This document shows positions 62,871 through 64,000 of a DNA stretch of 64,000 bases, one piece after another (the stretch's first letter is position 1; each line of letters opens with the position of its first letter). The notes beneath the pieces were generated by a model. It made no database searches, was not told the origin of the DNA, and worked only from the letters and a program-made list of their open reading frames with translations. This DNA is from Tanytarsus gracilentus. Taxonomy: Eukaryota; Arthropoda; Insecta; Diptera; Chironomidae. The DNA lies in NCBI GenBank assembly GCA_038502055.1, contig JAXRKN010000043.1, positions 1,302,001 to 1,366,000 on the forward strand, read 5' to 3'. The position numbers and the translations under genes are program-made.

Positions 62871-64000
62871 TTAATCCATCTCTTTAAGTGTGCTCAATGT
62901 AAGACACTCGTCTAAATGAATGTTGATCTCTTCCATCTTTAAGGCGCAATTACAGATTGGACATTGACATGTGTCTTCACTTTTGATTGGTATTTTGTTG
63001 GCACCCGAGTCACCGAGATTGTCATCGAATTCATCGTCGATCAAAATTATATCGTCATCTTCGAACTCATCGAGAATTTTTTGATAAATTGACTTCCGAA
63101 GAGTTGGACCGGATGTTCCTGGTTCAACTTTAATCTTTTTGTGAATCGGCTCCTCAACTTTAGCATCTTTCTTAATTTGCTTCTTCTTTTCAAACATGTC
63201 CAACAAACGACTTCGACCACTACCTGGACCTCCTAAAGTTACGCCACCATTAACTCCGCTTGAAGTACTTGGTTGATTGTCTAGAAGTTTACTCTTGCCG
63301 TCACCCTTTCCACCAAGCACATTTCCATTTGACTTTTTAGGCGATTTTTTGGGTGTCTTGACAACAAATCCCCTATCGTCAGTCTCAATGTCCTCATGGT
63401 CGTTTTCGTCAATCGATGATTGTGATAAATTAGGAAAAAACTTTCGAATATCGCCATTGCTGCCAGTCTTCTTAACAATCTGCTCTTTTTTCTTTTTCTC
63501 TATCTTTTCAGGCTCTTTGATTTTGATGAATTTTCCACCGCAAGATCTCTCATGTTCAGCCCACCAAAAGTCATTCTTGCCGGGAGCTCGATTTGATACT
63601 CGCTTAACTACTCCATAGTATGGCTTACGGCTACGACATGCTCCATCACATTTCCACCAGTGCTTCTTGTACAGTTCAACTTCATCGTGAAAACTATGAT
63701 AGACTGTGATGTTCGTGCCTGCTTTTCGATTAATCTCTTCCATTTTTCCTTTAAAATTCTTTCCATGTCCACCATTTTCTTCGTAGATTCCCAGTATGAA
63801 ATTCCAAGCATGGATCATTTCGTGGAGTAGAGTTTCTATTAGTTCCTTGCGAGATCGAAGCTTGAGTAGAGGTTCACTGAGTCGAATTGTGCAGGCCATG
63901 TGACTAGAGCTCTTTCGCATATAGCAAATTCCAGCACATTGATACATCTTCTTTGACCACTCGAGCTCAACACAGCCAAGCTTCCCGAGGAAGAATTTAT
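62871..64000 (-). CDS. Sprtn: Spartan (SprT-like DNA-protein crosslink protease), 5' end outside the window
   Basis: A nuclear metalloprotease that cleaves proteins crosslinked to DNA during replication (maternal haploid in flies). The frame is open to the window edge, where FFLGKLGCVELEWSKKM is still conserved, so the N-terminus is missing. Seen in order: SprT domain with catalytic HEMIH (63824-63810), IRLSEPLLKLR just before it, and a zinc-binding subdomain (WKCDGAC ... HERSCGGKF). A long disordered Lys/Ser-rich region follows. A C-terminal UBZ4 ubiquitin-binding zinc finger (CPIC ... HLDEC) lies at about 62970-62900. In the linker, NGDIRKFF resembles a PCNA-binding PIP box with Asn for Gln, and LGGKGDGKSKLLD and LGGPGSGRSRLLD are two similar Gly-rich motifs that might act as p97-binding SHP boxes. 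The stop codon is at 62871-62873. No intron is visible in this part. Confidence 0.95.
   Translation of the reverse strand, partial: KFFLGKLGCVELEWSKKMYQCAGICYMRKSSSHMACTIRLSEPLLKLRSRKELIETLLHEMIHAWNFILGIYEENGGHGKNFKGKMEEINRKAGTNITVYHSFHDEVELYKKHWWKCDGACRSRKPYYGVVKRVSNRAPGKNDFWWAEHERSCGGKFIKIKEPEKIEKKKKEQIVKKTGSNGDIRKFFPNLSQSSIDENDHEDIETDDRGFVVKTPKKSPKKSNGNVLGGKGDGKSKLLDNQPSTSSGVNGGVTLGGPGSGRSRLLDMFEKKKQIKKDAKVEEPIHKKIKVEPGTSGPTLRKSIYQKILDEFEDDDIILIDDEFDDNLGDSGANKIPIKSEDTCQCPICNCALKMEEINIHLDECLTLSTLKEMD

Overview
The window looks like nuclear DNA from an insect, most likely a dipteran with a compact, AT-rich genome (species not determinable by eye). The evidence is AT-rich non-coding DNA, GT-AG introns mostly 55-175 bp long, and clearly metazoan and insect gene families. 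No prokaryotic signatures, CRISPR arrays, rRNA or tRNA genes, or intact transposable elements were seen.

Layout. Positions 448-4289 (minus) hold a complete seven-exon gene for Golgi GlcNAc-transferase II (Mgat2). Positions 6303-6742 (minus) hold a three-exon gene for the 67-residue cytochrome c oxidase subunit 8. Positions 7245-7979 (minus) hold a two-exon gene for a nuclear DEK_C/SWIB-domain protein. About 32 kb without a recognisable protein gene follows (7980-40690). It is rich in GAGA/TCTC tracts, A/T runs ending in CG, and ATGCA-type motifs, and contains candidate nuclear-receptor sites. Positions 40691-54738 (plus) hold the ecdysone-response transcription factor E93 (Eip93F/Mblk-1). I reconstructed it as seven coding exons with consistent splice phases, giving 1048 residues. 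Positions 54739-62870 hold the E93 3' region and intergenic DNA. Positions 62871-64000 (minus) hold the C-terminal part of the DNA-protein crosslink protease Spartan, cut by the window edge.

The dominant story is E93, the adult-specifier and autophagy/remodelling factor of insect metamorphosis, and its very large putative control region. The three small genes on the left have introns of tens to hundreds of bases (one Mgat2 intron is near 2 kb), whereas E93 has an 8.4-kb first intron and a roughly 32-kb upstream desert. In that desert I found four perfect matches to the FTZ-F1 monomer consensus and one near-perfect palindromic ecdysone response element. This fits published fly work placing E93 downstream of 20-hydroxyecdysone with betaFTZ-F1 as competence factor. 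E93 also shows an out-of-frame upstream ORF that overlaps its start codon, a 214-nt stretch without AG before exon 2 (a hallmark of a distant branch point and regulated splicing), and two phase-compatible candidate alternative first exons.

I found no new multi-gene system. The most original leads are the E93 regulatory features, a G-quadruplex-forming G-skewed island near 30.96 kb, and a GC-rich 8-bp tandem array at 46.22 kb. All calls come from reading the sequence and from family knowledge; no search or alignment was run.
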